Positions 1 to 7,567 of a stretch of DNA of 19,775 nt are shown in pieces (within the stretch, counting starts at the first letter, position 1; each line of letters opens with the position of its first letter). A program made the translations under genes and the position numbers. The notes below the pieces were generated by a model. The model searched no databases, was not told the origin of the DNA, and saw only the letters and a list, made by a program, of their open reading frames with translations. The stretch is taken from positions 1 to 19,775 of the forward strand of contig CAJTXE010000031.1 of the NCBI GenBank assembly GCA_910580225.1. Direction: 5' to 3'. The stretch comes from an uncultured Acetatifactor sp. GTDB lineage: Bacteria > Bacillota > Clostridia > Lachnospirales > Lachnospiraceae.

Positions 1-570
1 GTATTTCAGATGATTGCTGATATAAGGGGGTTTGTCAACAGCTCGATCATGTCCACAAGTCTCTTGCATGTCCACACCGTTCAGCATTGCAATCTCTTCC
101 AGAATGTCATTCCGTCTTCCCTGGCACATGACTTTCTCATATCGTTCTGCCAATACTGCTGCCTTTTCCGATGGTAAGAGGTCATCAAAAGACCTCTGCA
201 ACATATTGGTTTCTATCACATACACATATGCTTCTCTTTCAGTCAGATTGTCTTTGATGATTGCTGGAATCTCTTTGATGCCCACGACCTTAGCGGCATT
301 CCAACGATTATGACCTGATAGCATTTCATATCCATCTGCAATTTTCTGTACAATAACCGGAATAAGAACCCCATGCTCTCTAATACTCTCCACCATATCA
401 TCAAGGCGTTTTCCCTCATACAGACGGAATGGATGATTATGGAATGGTACTATCTTTTTCACGGAAATCATTGTCTGACCACTACTAACCGGATTTATCA
501 TCTCTTCTGGTGGGCTGATTAAATCCACCGCATCCTGAAATACTTTTCTTTTTGGTGCATTAGTCTTCAT
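1..570 (-). CDS. parB: ParB/Spo0J-type partition protein (3' end cut by window)
   Basis: 190 codons are visible on the minus strand, open to the window edge, so the C-terminus is missing. The protein shows the ParB N-terminal (sulfiredoxin-like CTPase) domain: a segment ending KKIVPFHNHPFRLYEG, then GHNRWNAAK (the conserved GxxRxxA-type box), then YVIETNMLQRSF and LLPSEKAAVLAERYE, which are standard in mobile-element ParB proteins. ParB binds centromere-like sites and works with the ParA ATPase to segregate or stabilise an element. The ATG at 570 was chosen because AAAGGAG lies about 10 nt upstream; a second ATG at 560 is possible. The start overlaps the end of the parA frame by 11 nt, indicating translational coupling. 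Family assignment is firm; the specific element type (Tn1549-like) is inferred from the symE-parA-parB order. Confidence 0.88.
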   Translation of the reverse strand, partial: MKTNAPKRKVFQDAVDLISPPEEMINPVSSGQTMISVKKIVPFHNHPFRLYEGKRLDDMVESIREHGVLIPVIVQKIADGYEMLSGHNRWNAAKVVGIKEIPAIIKDNLTEREAYVYVIETNMLQRSFDDLLPSEKAAVLAERYEKVMCQGRRNDILEEIAMLNGVDMQETCGHDRAVDKPPYISNHLKY

Positions 571-1341
571 CCGCAATCAACTCCTTTGCTAAATTCTGAT
601 ACATTCTGCAAGCCTTTGTTCTCGGCGCATACTCTAATAATGGTTCTCCATAATAAACCGATTCCCCCACTTTTACCGTACTCGGAATCTTGCTGTCAAA
701 TATTCGGAGTTTCCCGTTGAATGTCCCTGCCACTTCCTCAGTAATAACTTTGCAAAGGTTGGTTCTCTCCTCACACATGGTCAGCAGAATCCCGGACACA
801 TCTAATTTAGAATTGACACGGTTCTTAATTTTTTTACGGTCAGAAGGAAGTCTTCCAATCCCACCATTGCCCAGAACTGCGGATTTGCCGCTATAATGAC
901 TTCATCTGCAGCAGAAAGGGCATTGATTGTCAAAGTATTCAATGATGGACATGTATCAATCAGAATATAGTCGTATTCCTCTCTGAACGGTTCCAGAATA
1001 CATGCCAGAATCTTCTCGGCTCCCATTTCCAGTCTCAGCTTCGCATCTACAGCAGACAGCACTTTTGATGATAGTATAAAGTCAACCCCATTTCTGTTAA
1101 TAATGTACTCAGCCGGATTTGGCTGTTCCTCTTCGTCCATCTGATTCATCATCAAGTCACCAATACTGATTTCAACAGTTTTTATATCCTCTACCACACA
1201 TCTGGTGATATTTGCCGAACTATCAAAATCTACCACTAATACTTTCTTCCCTAATTTGTTCAATGAATATGCCAGGTTGTAAGTGGAGACGGACTTGCCG
1301 ACTCCACCCTTCATGGCACCTAATACGATAATCTTTGCCAT
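560..1341 (-). pseudogene. parA: ParA-type partition ATPase, interrupted by a single-base frameshift
   Basis: Two adjacent minus-strand frames together make one ParA. The N-terminal part (1341 down to 802) has the deviant Walker A GAMKGGVGKS near residue 8 and a Walker B region YILIDTCPSL. The C-terminal part (ending at 560) continues in the -1 frame with DVSGILLTM and KIPSTVKVGE, typical ParA ending. The switch lies at a run of seven T on the plus strand (829-835), read as seven A in the mRNA; eight would restore one frame. In the frame as given, translation stops at 802. The ATG at 1341 is preferred over an upstream start because AAAGGGAG precedes it. It sits 2 nt after the symE-like stop and overlaps parB. 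It could be a true pseudogene, a sequencing error in a homopolymer, or rescued by slippage on GTA AAA AAA. Confidence 0.85.
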
Positions 1342-1343
1342 AA

Positions 1344-1607
1344 TCACTTTCTCCCTTTCTTGCCATAACATTTACAATCTTCTGCCACCATTATGCACTG
1401 TCCGCATGGAGCATGATATTCCACCATTTCCGGTTCTCTCGGAGTGATAATCAGCTTTCCATTCTCACATTCCACCTGAATCAGACCACCCACATCAAAT
1501 CCGGTTTCTTTCAACCAATCTCCCTTAAGGATGATAGATGGGGTTCTTTTATAGTTGTAGCCGCTTGCTTCATATACTTTCATTTTTCTAAATTTCTTAA
1601 ATGCCAT
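1344..1607 (-). CDS. SymE-like small protein with C-terminal cysteine cluster
   Basis: 87 residues. The core VYEASGYNYKRTPSIILKGD followed by WLKETGFDVGG and GKLIITP matches the SymE/AbrB-like (SpoVT-fold) family known from the E. coli SymE toxin and from many mobile elements. The last third carries CGQC and DCKC, four cysteines in a C-x2-C-x7-C-x-C pattern that could bind a metal. AAGGAGG lies just upstream of the ATG at 1607, a strong ribosome binding site. The stop lies 2 nt before parA, so it is the first gene of a symE-parA-parB operon. In SymE the fold acts on RNA or nucleoid; whether this copy is a toxin or an element-specific DNA-binding protein cannot be told from sequence. Confidence 0.72.
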   Translation of the reverse strand: MAFKKFRKMKVYEASGYNYKRTPSIILKGDWLKETGFDVGGLIQVECENGKLIITPREPEMVEYHAPCGQCIMVAEDCKCYGKKGRK

Positions 1608-1723
1608 AATATTGCCTCCTTAGATTTGCCTTGTTTTAGATTAGATTCACAGACCTTGTATCGGATATAGATTCATCCGAGAAATTGTGTTCCACAGCCC
1701 AACGGCACCACCTCCCTTACACG
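1608..1723. other. Candidate element/chromosome junction next to the rlmD 3' end
   Basis: This short gap separates the element-type symE-parA-parB operon from the terminator of the chromosomal rlmD gene. The 3' end of rlmD/rumA is a known insertion site for integrative elements in Bacillota, so an attachment site is expected here or in the gene tail. No integrase gene and no second copy of the junction is in the window, and I could not define a core repeat. The leader and promoter of the symE operon must also lie here; no convincing -35/-10 pair was seen. Confidence 0.35.
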
Positions 1724-1762
1724 AAAAAAAGAACTGCCAACACTTCATCGTGTTAACAGTTC
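1724..1762 (-). terminator. Intrinsic terminator of rlmD
   Basis: On the minus strand an uninterrupted 13-bp stem forms between GAACTGTTAACAC and GTGTTGGCAGTTC (with two central U-G pairs), loop GATGAA, followed by seven T. It lies 26 nt after the rlmD stop. The wobble pairs work only in minus-strand RNA (they become C-A mismatches on the plus strand), which fixes the direction. Confidence 0.88.
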
Positions 1763-1787
1763 TTCTGTAAGTTCGGTTTATTATGTT

Positions 1788-3578
1788 TTATTTTTCTTCG
1801 TTCTTAATTCTATGGTAATCTTCCATATTGATGCTTAAGTCTACGTAAGAATCGGGCTTAGATTTTCGGTTGCTCAAGAGACACACAGTCTCCACATGCA
1901 CCGTCATCCCAAACTGATCCACCCCCCTTACCCTCCGAACCTCATATCCTCCATCACAAAGCACACGCAAATCCCTGGCCAGCGTGGCCGGATCACAGCT
2001 CACATACACAATTCTCTTCGGCTGCACCTTCAGCATAGCTTCCAGACATGCCTCATCACATCCCTTTCGCGGCGGATCCACCACAATTACATCCGGCTTC
2101 TTTTGTTCCTCGTTTTCCCCGTAAAAATCCTCCAGAACTTCCTCCGCTTTTCCCACCGAAAATGCCGCATTCCCTATACCATTCCTCCTGGCATTCTCTC
2201 TGGCATCCTCAATGGCCTGAGGCACGATCTCCACCCCGTACACCTTTTTTGCATTGCCTGCCAAAAATAATGAAATCGTCCCTATCCCGCAGTATAAATC
2301 CCAAACAGTCTCCGCCCCTGTCAGACCTGCATACTCTAAAGCCAGGCTGTACAGCTTCTCCGTCTGACCTGGATTCACCTGGTAAAAAGACAGGGGGGAT
2401 ATCCGAAATGTCAGCTCTGCCCCGGTAAAAGGATATCCAGACCGGGTCATATCCCTGACACGAATGGTATCAGAAATCGTATGCTGCCCCCACAGTGTAT
2501 GGATCTCCGTGCCCATTATAACATTGGTTCTCTGGGTGTTAATACTGACTGACACACTCGTCATATATTTTATCTGCGCAAGCTCCTGCAGAAGTTCTTC
2601 CTGTGCAGGCAGCCATTCTGTTTTCGTTTTTTGCACGCCTGAACCATATTCTCCCAATTCCTCTGGCCTATCCCCAACAATGCTTCTGTCGGCGGCACCT
2701 CTTCTGCCGGTTTCCGTTTCTCTGACGGAACTTGGTTCAAGTGCTGCTATCCTGCCAGCTCTCCTCTTCCCCCCACTGTCAATTTCTCTGGCGGCTGCAG
2801 ACCTCCCGCCCACGACAGCTTCTCCGCAGACACCAGACCTCCCGCCTCCAGCTGTTTCCCCGCAGACACCAGGCTTCCCGCCCAAATCACGTCCCCCCAA
2901 ATCCTTCGTTTCCTTATTTATCACCAGACAGACCATAATTTCCCCGCTGGCAAAACCTTTCCGTATCAAAATATGGCGCACCAGCCCAGTGCCGGTTTTC
3001 TCATCATATGCGGTAACATGATGCCGCCGCATATACCGCAGAATACATCCCAATATTTCCTCATTCTCAGACACCCCCAGATGACAATCCGTATTGGCAA
3101 TGATATCATGAGAGTGTCCTGCATAGAATCCGGTCACTACATTGCCGTCTCTGTCGGTTCCCACCGGGTACTGCGCCTTATTCCGGTAGCGGAAGGGCTC
3201 ATCCATTCCCACCATAGGCTCCATCCACCCTTCCACGGATTCCTGTGCGAAACCGCCGATCCGAACCAGGCTGTCTCTGATCTTCTTCTGTTTGAATTCC
3301 AACTGCTTCTCATAGGAAAGAGTCTGAAGCTGACATCCGCCGCACTGTCTGTGATATCGGCATTTCGGCTCCACGCGAAAAGGAGAAGGTATCAATACCT
3401 TCTCCAAACGTGCATATGCATAATTCTTTTTGACCTTCAGAATCCTGGCCTCCACGGTATCACCCACAATGGCATCCTTCACAAACAGGGTGAACCCATC
3501 CGCTTTTCCAATGCCCTGTCCTTCACTCCCAATATCCTCAATCTCAACCGTTATGATCTCATTTTTCTGAAAATTCAT
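1788..3578 (-). CDS. rlmD: 23S rRNA (uracil-5-)-methyltransferase, RlmD/RumA-type, with internal low-complexity insertion
   Basis: 596 residues, against roughly 400-460 usual for the family. Residues 5-62 form a TRAM RNA-binding domain. C73, C79, C82 and C165 fit the 4Fe-4S ligand pattern. The SAM-binding motif VWDLYCGIGTISLF, the VDPPRKGCD motif, the catalytic-cysteine motif YVSCDPATLARDL and the terminal HVETVCLL are all present, so the enzyme core looks intact. It transfers a methyl group from SAM to C5 of a uridine in 23S rRNA. Residues ~226-320 are a Gly/Arg/Ala-rich insertion containing two 12-residue repeats beginning GVCGE. AAAGAGGAC precedes the ATG at 3578. It is last in a minus-strand cluster, 75 nt after the flavodiiron gene, and ends at a good terminator. 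Which uridine is modified (747, 1939 or both) cannot be told. Confidence 0.93.
   Translation of the reverse strand: MNFQKNEIITVEIEDIGSEGQGIGKADGFTLFVKDAIVGDTVEARILKVKKNYAYARLEKVLIPSPFRVEPKCRYHRQCGGCQLQTLSYEKQLEFKQKKIRDSLVRIGGFAQESVEGWMEPMVGMDEPFRYRNKAQYPVGTDRDGNVVTGFYAGHSHDIIANTDCHLGVSENEEILGCILRYMRRHHVTAYDEKTGTGLVRHILIRKGFASGEIMVCLVINKETKDLGGRDLGGKPGVCGETAGGGRSGVCGEAVVGGRSAAAREIDSGGKRRAGRIAALEPSSVRETETGRRGAADRSIVGDRPEELGEYGSGVQKTKTEWLPAQEELLQELAQIKYMTSVSVSINTQRTNVIMGTEIHTLWGQHTISDTIRVRDMTRSGYPFTGAELTFRISPLSFYQVNPGQTEKLYSLALEYAGLTGAETVWDLYCGIGTISLFLAGNAKKVYGVEIVPQAIEDARENARRNGIGNAAFSVGKAEEVLEDFYGENEEQKKPDVIVVDPPRKGCDEACLEAMLKVQPKRIVYVSCDPATLARDLRVLCDGGYEVRRVRGVDQFGMTVHVETVCLLSNRKSKPDSYVDLSINMEDYHRIKNEEK
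2800..2871. repeat. Two tandem 36-bp repeats inside rlmD
   Basis: Copies at 2800-2835 and 2836-2871 share GACCTCCCGCC at one end and CCGCAGACACCA at the other, with a partial third copy following. On the coding strand each unit is 12 codons (one copy reads GVCGEAVVGGRS). The array is in frame and sits inside the low-complexity insertion. Confidence 0.8.
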
Positions 3579-3653
3579 GATTTTGTCCTCTTTGTGTGTC
3601 TGCTCTTTGCAAACTTCCTCCGGCGGTAATACCCTTTCAAAGCAGAAGCATCT

Positions 3654-4802
3654 TCAGGCAAGCTCCTCCGCCAGTGCCTTCAGCTGCTCTTCATTTTCCG
3701 GTTTCATAGCTGACATTAGTGTCACTACATTTTCCACAAATGTGATATCCCTGCTTTTTTCAAACATGCCACGCATGACCTTACCTGCCGCCGGAGCCCA
3801 GGAACCATTTTCAATAAACGCCAGCTTCCGCTTCTGATAGCTGTGCTCTACCAGGCGGATAATAAAATCATGCATGAACGGATTGATACTCATATTATAG
3901 GTATTGCAGGCGAGAACCATCCTGGAATAACGGAAAGCATCCGCCAGTGCCGCAGACATATCATCTTTCCCCAGATCGTAGACCACTGTCTGAGTCCCCC
4001 TTTTCCGCAGCTCTTCTGCCAGGTACAGTGCCGCCGCCCGGGTATTTCCATATACGGAAGCATAGGCCACCACCACGCCCTCGCTCTCCGGTTCATAGGA
4101 AGACCAGGTATCATACAGTCCAATGTAATACTCCAGATTCTCTTTCAGAACAGGACCATGCAGCGGGCAGATTACCCGGATATCCAATGCCGCCGCTTTC
4201 TTCAGCACATTCTGAACCTGTGCACCATATTTTCCCACGATTCCGATATAATACCGACGCGCTTCATCCGCCCAGTCGTCCTCAACGTCCAGAGCACCGA
4301 ATTTTCCGAATCCGTCTGCAGAAAAGAGCACCTTGTCAGTGGACTCATAGGTCATCATCACCTCTGGCCAGTGTACCATAGGTGCGTACACAAAATTCAG
4401 CTTATGCTCCCCCAATACCAGTTCTCCGCCGTTGGCTGCCGGAATCTGTTTCACACTGCTGTCCAGAGAGTAGAATTGTCCCATCATTTTAAATGACTGG
4501 GGTGTGGATACAATCTGTACATCCGGATATTTCTTCACAAATAACAGAATATTCGCAGAATGATCCGGCTCCATATGCTGCACCACCAGATAATCTGGCC
4601 TGCGTCCCTGAAGCACCTCCTCCACATTGGTCAGCCACTGCTGGCCGAATGCCTCGTCCACCGTATCCATCACCGCAATTTTTTCATCCAATATTACGTA
4701 GGAATTATACGCCATGCCGTTTGGCACCTGGTACTGGCCCTCGAAAATCTCTACCTCATGGTCATTCACTCCTACATAAAAAATTCCGTCTGTCACTTTC
4801 AT
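3654..4802 (-). CDS. fprA: A-type flavodiiron protein (O2/NO reductase)
   Basis: 382 residues, close to the ~390-400 usual for the family. Residues 1-240 are a metallo-beta-lactamase-like domain with the diiron ligands H76-x-E78-x-D80 (in VVQHMEPDHS), H144 (VHWPE), D163 (SADGFG) and H215 (CPLHGP). Residues ~243-382 are a flavodoxin domain with the FMN phosphate loop ASVYGNT. These proteins reduce O2 to water or NO to N2O in the cytoplasm, protecting anaerobes. Although the frame is open to 5000, the start at 4802 is chosen because family homology begins there and AAGGAG lies 7-12 nt upstream. A promoter at 4960-4988 gives it a ~150-nt leader, so it can be expressed apart from the upstream genes. 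Confidence 0.95.
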   Translation of the reverse strand: MKVTDGIFYVGVNDHEVEIFEGQYQVPNGMAYNSYVILDEKIAVMDTVDEAFGQQWLTNVEEVLQGRRPDYLVVQHMEPDHSANILLFVKKYPDVQIVSTPQSFKMMGQFYSLDSSVKQIPAANGGELVLGEHKLNFVYAPMVHWPEVMMTYESTDKVLFSADGFGKFGALDVEDDWADEARRYYIGIVGKYGAQVQNVLKKAAALDIRVICPLHGPVLKENLEYYIGLYDTWSSYEPESEGVVVAYASVYGNTRAAALYLAEELRKRGTQTVVYDLGKDDMSAALADAFRYSRMVLACNTYNMSINPFMHDFIIRLVEHSYQKRKLAFIENGSWAPAAGKVMRGMFEKSRDITFVENVVTLMSAMKPENEEQLKALAEELA

Positions 4803-4821
4803 AACCGTCTCCTTCTTCGAA

Positions 4822-4833
4822 TTATCATGATAA
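4822..4833. promoter_or_regulatory. 12-bp perfect palindrome before fprA
   Basis: TTATCATGATAA is perfectly symmetrical and lies just upstream of the fprA ribosome binding site, within the transcribed leader. It may be an operator for a stress regulator, but it matches no consensus that I can name with confidence and could be chance. Confidence 0.3.
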
Positions 4834-4959
4834 CCTGTTCTTATTCTCTCCATCCTTGACAGGAGACATTCCGCCATTTTAAATTGTGAGCCCAGCTGAC
4901 AATCTGATGGCAGATATGTCTTTCTGAAACGGAGCATTGGACATAGCCCAATTTGCCAC

Positions 4960-4988
4960 ATTATAGCAGTATCTTTAAAACCTATCAC
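4960..4988 (-). promoter_or_regulatory. Probable promoter of fprA
   Basis: On the minus strand a perfect -10 TATAAT (4965-4960) lies 17 nt after GTGATA (4988-4983), a four-of-six match to TTGACA. It overlaps the end of the yhaM-like gene. The predicted start is near 4953. The leader between it and fprA has no recognisable riboswitch. Confidence 0.6.
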
Positions 4989-5929
4989 TCCCTCGTCCAC
5001 CGGAGATTTGATTCAAACAGCCTGTTAAACCCGAGCCATCCCTGGTTTGCACTGTTGTTCTCCAGAATCTCTTTAAAGGTCTCCAATTTGGCATCCGTGT
5101 CATCCGCATAGTTCAACGCCAGAGCTTCCATCAGCGCCGGCAGTTTGGGAGAACCGTATTCGTATTTACCGTGATGGGCTAAAATACAGTGCTGCAGCTG
5201 CGCCAGCAGTACATGGGGAAATCCTTCGATCTCCGCCGCTTTCTCCGCTACCATCTGGGAGCCCATGACAATATGTCCCAGAAGCTGTCCGTCATCTGTG
5301 TAATCATTTTCCGGAAAAGGAGAAATCTCTTTCACTTTCCCAATATCATGGCACATGGCGGCAGTCAGAAGCAAATCTCTCTTTAGTATGGGATAAGCTT
5401 TGCAATAATAATCACACAATTTCGTCACGCTTAAAGTATGTTCCAATAATCCGCCTACAAACCCATGATGCACGGTTTTCGCTGCAGAAGAAAACTGAAA
5501 TGCTTTAATAAACGCCTCATCCTTGATAAAAAATGCCTCCAACAGCTGTTTCAGCCAGCTGCTGCCGATATTTTGTATATATCTTTTCAATTCATCATAC
5601 ATGACATTTATGTCTTTTTCACTGACCGGAAGATAATCCGCCGGATTGTACTCCCCCTCCCGACAGACACGGATACGTTTCATGCTCACCTGCAGGTTTC
5701 CCTGAAAAAGATTCACATCCCCATGTACTTCAATGTAATCCAGCGCATTGTAATTTCCGATCCCCGGATTATTGGGTTCCCAGACCTTGGCGTCAATGGT
5801 TCCCGTCTTGTCCTGCAAAATGACGTTTTCATAAGGCTTTCCGTTTTTGGTCACTGCTCCCTGCTTATGCTTACAGAGATAAATGTCAAAAATCCTGTCT
5901 CCTTCTTTCAAGTCTCTGATAAACTTCAT
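4985..5929 (-). CDS. yhaM: YhaM-like 3'-5' exoribonuclease (OB-fold plus HD domain)
   Basis: 314 residues, the usual YhaM size. Residues ~10-90 are an OB-fold nucleic-acid-binding domain (VILQDKTGTIDAKVW, LFQGNLQV). Residues ~155-290 are an HD metal-dependent domain with LLEHTLSV (H164), CHDIGK (H194, D195), LGHIVMG and ILAHHGKYEYGSP. In B. subtilis YhaM degrades RNA and ssDNA 3' to 5'. The ATG directly follows the stop of the HtrA-like gene with no gap, and GGGAGGGG sits inside the end of that gene, so translation is probably coupled. Function is assigned by family; the exact substrate is unknown. Confidence 0.88.
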   Translation of the reverse strand: MKFIRDLKEGDRIFDIYLCKHKQGAVTKNGKPYENVILQDKTGTIDAKVWEPNNPGIGNYNALDYIEVHGDVNLFQGNLQVSMKRIRVCREGEYNPADYLPVSEKDINVMYDELKRYIQNIGSSWLKQLLEAFFIKDEAFIKAFQFSSAAKTVHHGFVGGLLEHTLSVTKLCDYYCKAYPILKRDLLLTAAMCHDIGKVKEISPFPENDYTDDGQLLGHIVMGSQMVAEKAAEIEGFPHVLLAQLQHCILAHHGKYEYGSPKLPALMEALALNYADDTDAKLETFKEILENNSANQGWLGFNRLFESNLRWTRE

Positions 5930-7312
5930 CTAATTTACCCCTCCCAGTTCAATGCTGAATTCCATCTCTTTATATCCGTCCTGTGATTGACGCATTACCG
6001 TCACTGTTACCAGCTGCCCCGGTTCCATCTGCATCAAAATATTGCTGTACGTGCTGAATCCGGCCACCGCCTTATCATCCATGGCTGTAATCACATCCCC
6101 CGGTTGAATGCCCTCCCGCATGGCCGGAGAATCCATATCGATTTCCTCCACATAGGCACCAAAAGGCACACCCAGCTCCTGATTGGCTTCCCTGGGCACA
6201 TCACCTCCCTTGATTCCCATGTAGGCAATAGTTGCGGCATTGGACATTTTTTCCACTGTTTTCTGAAGTTCACTGATTCCGTACGCTGAAATCAGATGCT
6301 TCATATCCGAACCGGTCTTGTTATTGGTAATGATTCCCAGCATCTGGCCGTGCAGATCAAACAACACCCCGCTGGCATTCTGGCTGCCGCTGATATCCGT
6401 CAAAATCAGCTTGTAATTTCTGTCTGCGGTGGGCAGCACTGTTGAAGATGCTGTAATGATCCCATATCCCATGGAACCTGTCGTTCCCATGGGACTGCCG
6501 ATGGCAACAACAGGAGTCCCCGCCAGATTCTTCCCGGAGGAATAGCCAAACTGGACAATGGGAAGAACCTCTTCTGCCTTGACGACTTCCGACAGACTTT
6601 CCAACGTCACTGACAGTACTGCCAGATTGGTTGCGCTGTTATACTGTTTCAGCTGGGCATCCGCCTGAGAACCATCATAAAATGTCATCACCAGTCTCTC
6701 CGCAGACATAATCGATGAATAATCTGTCAATATCAGCAGCTCTACCCCGTTCTCGGATACAATCACCCCGGAACACTGATTCTTGCTTTCCTGCACGCTG
6801 TCCAGCCAGTCAATATTCGAAGTGACCGCCGTAACAGTTACGATGTATCGTTTCAGACTGTCTGCATATACAGAAAGCGCCTGATACATCTCCTGATAGC
6901 TGTCCAGATCCAACGTCACCTGCGCCAGGATCTCCTGAACCTGTTCCTCTCCCAACACAACAGGATCCTCTTCCTGTCCATCCTCCGTTTCCGGTTCAGC
7001 CGTAGCTTCGGGCACAGGGCTTGGGCTGGGACTTACCGTGGGAAGATTCTCCGCCAGCATTTCCTCCGGCGACATTTCCTCCTTATCCTCCGGGAAAGCA
7101 ACCATCTCCACTTGGGGTTCTTCTTCCGGATTCAGCCAGTTGCTGATCACCGGTTCCAACACCAGAAAGGTCACGCAGGCTACCAGTCCGAAAATGATTG
7201 CCATAGAAATGGTAATCAGCGTCCTTCGGATCAGTTTCTTCTTATTTACCGGCCTGACCTTGATTTTTTCCACCATAAAATCATTTTGATTCTTCTGTTC
7301 TAAATCCGGCAT
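5930..7312 (-). CDS. Membrane-anchored HtrA-like PDZ protein lacking the catalytic triad (pseudoprotease)
   Basis: 460 residues from the ATG at 7312, which has AAAGGGGAG just before it; the frame also opens at a GTG at 7330 without a ribosome binding site. Residues ~1-30 are basic and cytoplasmic, ~33-55 a membrane helix, ~60-120 an acidic and proline-rich linker, ~155-340 a trypsin-like (S1C) fold, and ~365-455 a PDZ domain (MDSPAMREGIQPGDVI). Fold markers remain (CSGVIVSENG, VVAIGSPMG, GYGIITA) but the three catalytic positions are changed: the His site reads ILTDYSSI (S199), the Asp site SATNLAVL (N229), and the NSGGPL motif reads NASGVL (A313). It is therefore probably an extracytoplasmic binding or adaptor protein rather than a protease. 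First gene of the minus-strand cluster, behind a good promoter. Confidence 0.88.
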   Translation of the reverse strand: MPDLEQKNQNDFMVEKIKVRPVNKKKLIRRTLITISMAIIFGLVACVTFLVLEPVISNWLNPEEEPQVEMVAFPEDKEEMSPEEMLAENLPTVSPSPSPVPEATAEPETEDGQEEDPVVLGEEQVQEILAQVTLDLDSYQEMYQALSVYADSLKRYIVTVTAVTSNIDWLDSVQESKNQCSGVIVSENGVELLILTDYSSIMSAERLVMTFYDGSQADAQLKQYNSATNLAVLSVTLESLSEVVKAEEVLPIVQFGYSSGKNLAGTPVVAIGSPMGTTGSMGYGIITASSTVLPTADRNYKLILTDISGSQNASGVLFDLHGQMLGIITNNKTGSDMKHLISAYGISELQKTVEKMSNAATIAYMGIKGGDVPREANQELGVPFGAYVEEIDMDSPAMREGIQPGDVITAMDDKAVAGFSTYSNILMQMEPGQLVTVTVMRQSQDGYKEMEFSIELGGVN

Positions 7313-7364
7313 CTTCTCCCCTTTCAACACTTTTTTATGGAAGGAACTTCCGGCCTTGTCTTTT

Positions 7365-7393
7365 AGTATACAAAAATATGGCCAGAAAGTAAA
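7365..7393 (-). promoter_or_regulatory. Promoter of the HtrA-like/yhaM operon
   Basis: Minus-strand TTTACT (7393-7388), 17-nt spacer, TATACT (7370-7365). The predicted start is near 7358, giving a leader of about 45 nt. The rest of the gap (7394-7567) shows only a doubtful ORF and no clear terminator for the kinase gene upstream. Confidence 0.7.
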
Positions 7394-7567
7394 GAGGCAA
7401 AAAAGGGCTGCCCATCAAGGAACTACGCCACAAGATCCGGAAATTCTCTTCCCTGAAAATACCATATCCTGTGTCCTTAATGTGACAACCCTGCAAATTG
7501 TGACACGTATCTGACGGAACGCAAGCTTCAAACACGTGCTCACTCCACCATATACGAAACCAATATA

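Noticed and set aside
2464..3021. 185-codon plus-strand ORF opposite rlmD
   Set aside because: It is a Ser/Pro-rich antisense shadow of the low-complexity insertion in a clearly coding gene.
3843..4496. 217-codon plus-strand ORF opposite fprA
   Set aside because: The opposite strand encodes a flavodiiron protein with all metal ligands; the antisense product shows no domain.
7335..7535. 66-codon minus-strand ORF between the kinase and HtrA-like genes
   Set aside because: It lacks a good ribosome binding site, runs through the HtrA-like promoter, and resembles no family I know.
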